Assembly (NCBI GenBank): GCA_022836615.1
Contig: MU405354.1
Coordinates: forward strand, 32,991-96,990
From: Annulohypoxylon bovei var. microspora
Lineage: Eukaryota; Ascomycota; Sordariomycetes; Xylariales; Hypoxylaceae
DNA: 64,000 bases
Reading direction: 5' to 3'
Position numbers and translations under genes: made by a program. Positions 61,167 to 64,000 of this stretch are shown here, one piece after another; within the stretch, counting starts at the first letter, position 1, and each line of letters starts with the position of its first letter. A model generated the notes under the pieces. That model was not told where the DNA came from. It saw only the letters and a program-made list of their open reading frames with translations, and searched no databases.

Positions 61167-63475
61167 TTAGTCCGATCCGGAACCTCCTTCTCCATTCCCT
61201 CTTCTGTCGTTCGAGCCACCGCCACCGCCACCGTTTCCCCCATCGAGAAGAAGCTTAGGCTTGATGTAATCTTCGTCGAGCTGTCTAAATAATGCCTGGG
61301 GATCCTGAGCAGTAAGCAGCTGCTTAATTGCTGCTCTGGCAGATACAGGCATTGCATCTCGATGGCCCGATGTGGGGTATGAGAATACACCTTCTTCGTC
61401 CTCCGTGGCGCTGGGCGTGAGAATAGGACTTGACCTATTCTTCGCAGATTTGCGCGCTGGTGGCGGGAGATCCGACGTATCGATATCGCTCCCAAGGTCC
61501 GAGTCGGTTACACTGCCATTGCGGCCTAGGAGATCTGCTCGTTCAATATCCTCACCACCTTGGCGAGAGCCTTTGCGGTTCGAACTTGTAGCGCGCGACG
61601 TTGGGAAGGACGGTGAGCGATGCCCCGATACATAACTTCCTCGTTCTGGTTCTGCGGGTGGCCGAGTTCTCCCCGAATCCACACGGTCAAGGCGTACCGA
61701 CCCATTTCTTTGTCTGGGATTATAGCCAATTCCGGTTCCAGACCGCTTATAATAAGAGCCCCCTGGTGCCGCTTCGATGTCAAATTCGTCGTCACTGTCA
61801 ACCTCTTCGACAACCCCTGTCCTAATACCCAATATCTCCAACATTCGTGCCGTAGTGCCGCCAAAGATAATCACAGTGAGCACCACCACAACAAGCACGG
61901 TAGCCTTCAGAGCATAGGAGTTTTTCCCGGTTAAAAGAGCAGCCAACGCCACACCGACAGCCCCCCGCAGACCGGCCCAGAACAACATAGCTTGGTAGCT
62001 ATAAGGCAATTCGTCGCTAACCTCCTTGCCTTGACGTCTCGCTCGATAGTGAATAAACCAATTGATGGCCTTAGACAACGGAAACACGGCAACCCATCGT
62101 GCCGCACAGACCGCAATAATAGTGACGATGATTAGAGGGGGTTGGAACTGGAGGTCATTATCTGTGAAGAGCGACAGCCCTAGATAAATGAATATGAAAT
62201 TTTCGGATAGTTGGGCCAAGATCTGGAAGAAGTATTTGGTACTGAGCTGTGTTCGTCGTGACATGTTGAAATAGGCATAGTGCTTGAGGGTGATACCACA
62301 GAACAGCAAAGACACGATACCTATTATAATTTAGTCGCTATAACATCGGGTTGAGATGGAACAAGACGTACCAGACATTTTTAACCCTTGCGAGAAGAAG
62401 TAGCTTGCGTATGCGATCAACACAATCAAGCAAGTCTCGATCTGAGGATACCTTCTGATATATGTAAATTTGAGAGCAAGGGCAGTGCCAACACCAACCA
62501 GGACACCGATGAGCAAGCTACCAAAGAAGATGAGCAAGAAGATGCCTACACCTTCAAAGAAACTAAAAACTCCATATGCCCCCGCAGAATCGCTCTTGTA
62601 CTTTTGCGCGGTCTCGAAGATGACGATGGCAATGGCATCGTTCAGAATAGACTCGCCAAAGATTACGGTATATAGTTTTGGATCTACCTTGTAGGTATTG
62701 AAGATGGCGAGAATGGTAACAGGATCTGTAGCTGATAATGTTGCGCCAACCGATATAGCATCGACAAAGTCCATCTCTAGACCTTCGAGGGGTATTCGGG
62801 TGTATAACCATAATAGTAAACCTATAACCACGGCAGATAGGAAAGTACCGGCAAAGGCAAAGGTCAATATGGTACCGATATTTCGAAAGAAGTTGGCTTG
62901 ATGTAGTTCGTATCCCGAGTTTAGAATAATGGGAGGCAGTAGGAGATTGAAGAAGATCTGGTAATCGAAGCTCACGAGCTGTCGGATGGAGTGGCCGGTG
63001 CTCACTCTAAGAATTAACCCCACGGTCATTCCTAATATGGAATATTAGTTGTTCGTTGTCCGTTATATTCTGTAGAACTTGTGTGCGACAAACCAGCAAA
63101 GATGGAAATTACTGTTTCATGAACAGCTTGGACCTTCTTCTGCTGAAGCATATAGCTTGTGAAGAAGGCGATGATGAGGAGCATGATAGATATGAACAGC
63201 GCCCATGATGCGAAGATTTCTTTCTGTCCCGAGTCGGCCTCTGTTATACATTTATTAGATCAGATCAGATCAGATCGATACGTAGACCGGAGCTGCGCAA
63301 TCAGGAAAAGGTAATCTAATCATACCATCAGGATCAGTCTCTTCGTCCGCTCGTCCTGTGTATCAAATGATATGATTAGCAATGCTGTATTAATTAAGGG
63401 ATGATGCGACACGGTTCAGATTCGGATTAACGTACGAAAGAGCTCCATGGCGGAGCTGGCAATTTCTGTCAACAT
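61167..63475 (-). CDS. NHX1: Endosomal/vacuolar Na+/H+ exchanger (NHX1 type, CPA1)
   Basis: Exons on the minus strand: 63475-63436, 63355-63326, 63240-63094, 63031-62372 and 62320-61167, giving 676 aa. The start reads MLTEIASSAMELF; the first two exons are only 40 and 30 bp. About twelve membrane segments follow. Diagnostic blocks: FFNLLLPPIILNSGYEL (the amiloride-binding region), GATLSATDPVTILAIFN and FGESILNDAIAIVIFE with the transport-site Asp, then ENFIFIYLGLS and FWAGLRGAVGVALA. The last 230 residues are cytosolic, Ser/Arg-rich and end in a Gly stretch (NGGGGGGSNDRRG). NHX1 proteins exchange Na+ or K+ for H+ in late endosomes and control vacuolar pH and trafficking. Confidence 0.92.
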
Positions 63476-64000
63476 GATCGCGGCAACCAGTGGCGACGGC
63501 CTCAAGTCGGAGACGGATGCTTCGGCGGACTATAGGCCTTTTGCTCTAGACTGAGCACAGAAATTATGGCGTGTGAACGCATCAACTGTGGGTGGAATTG
63601 AATCGATCGATGTGATGTGAAGGAAGTCGGTTTTAGGTTCGGCCTTGTGCGCTTGTTCAATTCGAGAAGTTGAAATCGACAACTTTCACTTTTTTACTCT
63701 ACTTGGAAGCTGATTGCGCCGCGCACCGCGGGATCCCAGGGCACCTGCATGGCCTGTGGGTCACTTAGCAAACCAATCCAATGGCTTAAGTGCAATGTAG
63801 CTTAAATTCATTATAATGATATGTATTGTATGAATGTGCCTTGCATGTATGGGTGAATATTCAACTATAAGGGAGACCGTTTCTTACAGGTAGCTTCCTA
63901 CTCTATAGGGTTCGGATCGGTATAATACATTATACCATTATACGTATTTTGTATTGTATTAATACCGTATCATGATTCACTATACGTATAACGGATTCGG
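63476..64000. other. Upstream region of the NHX1-type gene, window end
   Basis: 525 bp, AT-rich towards the end with TATAC/GTATA palindromic stretches after 63920. No gene is visible; it probably contains the NHX1 promoter. Confidence 0.4.

Overview
The window is nuclear DNA of a filamentous ascomycete (Pezizomycotina, most likely a Sordariomycete). The genes are split by short introns (about 46-130 bp, one of 280 bp) with GT...AG ends, the proteins are typical of moulds, and the intergenic DNA is long, AT-rich and gene-poor, with a recurrent palindrome TACCTAGGTA (at least ten exact copies). Introns were placed by hand from splice motifs, reading frame and family knowledge; no alignment or search was run.

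Layout. 1-1008: 3' part of a GPI mannosyltransferase (GPI10/PIG-B). 1776-4454 (-): cullin 4, with a short last exon carrying the canonical C-terminus. 5514-5729: a small inverted-repeat element in the CUL4/ABC intergenic region. 5991-11285 (+): a seven-exon vacuolar MRP/Ycf1-type ABC transporter. 11286-20521: 9.2 kb without a recognisable gene. 20522-22564 (+): a YDR124W/DUF2841-type protein. 22565-28145: 5.6 kb without a gene. 28146-29969 (-): a decaying cytochrome P450. 31125-32208 (-): a DUF1749 alpha/beta-hydrolase (SidJ-like). 32565-35842 (+): TTI1, a HEAT-repeat subunit of the Tel2-Tti1-Tti2 complex.

37136-48872 is the accessory core and the most interesting part. A large NLR-like gene on the minus strand (alpha/beta-hydrolase, degenerate NACHT-like centre, ankyrin repeats, C-terminal ZZ zinc finger) is broken by two non-autonomous DNA transposons, each with an 8-bp target duplication, and by one in-frame stop. 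Taking out each element plus one target copy restores a continuous ankyrin frame. It is transcribed divergently, across a 209-bp gap, from an unrecognised 279-aa gene, which is followed by an ankyrin-subtilisin fusion with all three catalytic motifs. The three genes look like a fungal NLR/protease recognition locus (non-self recognition or immunity) whose receptor has been knocked out or truncated in this genome.

48873-64000: intergenic DNA with a pogo/Tc1-like element (49954-50336), an eight-exon amino-acid permease (52106-54263), a 2EXR-domain protein (55089-56130), an Ark1/Prk1-type actin-regulating kinase (57082-60379, -) and an endosomal Na+/H+ exchanger of the NHX1 type (61167-63475, -).
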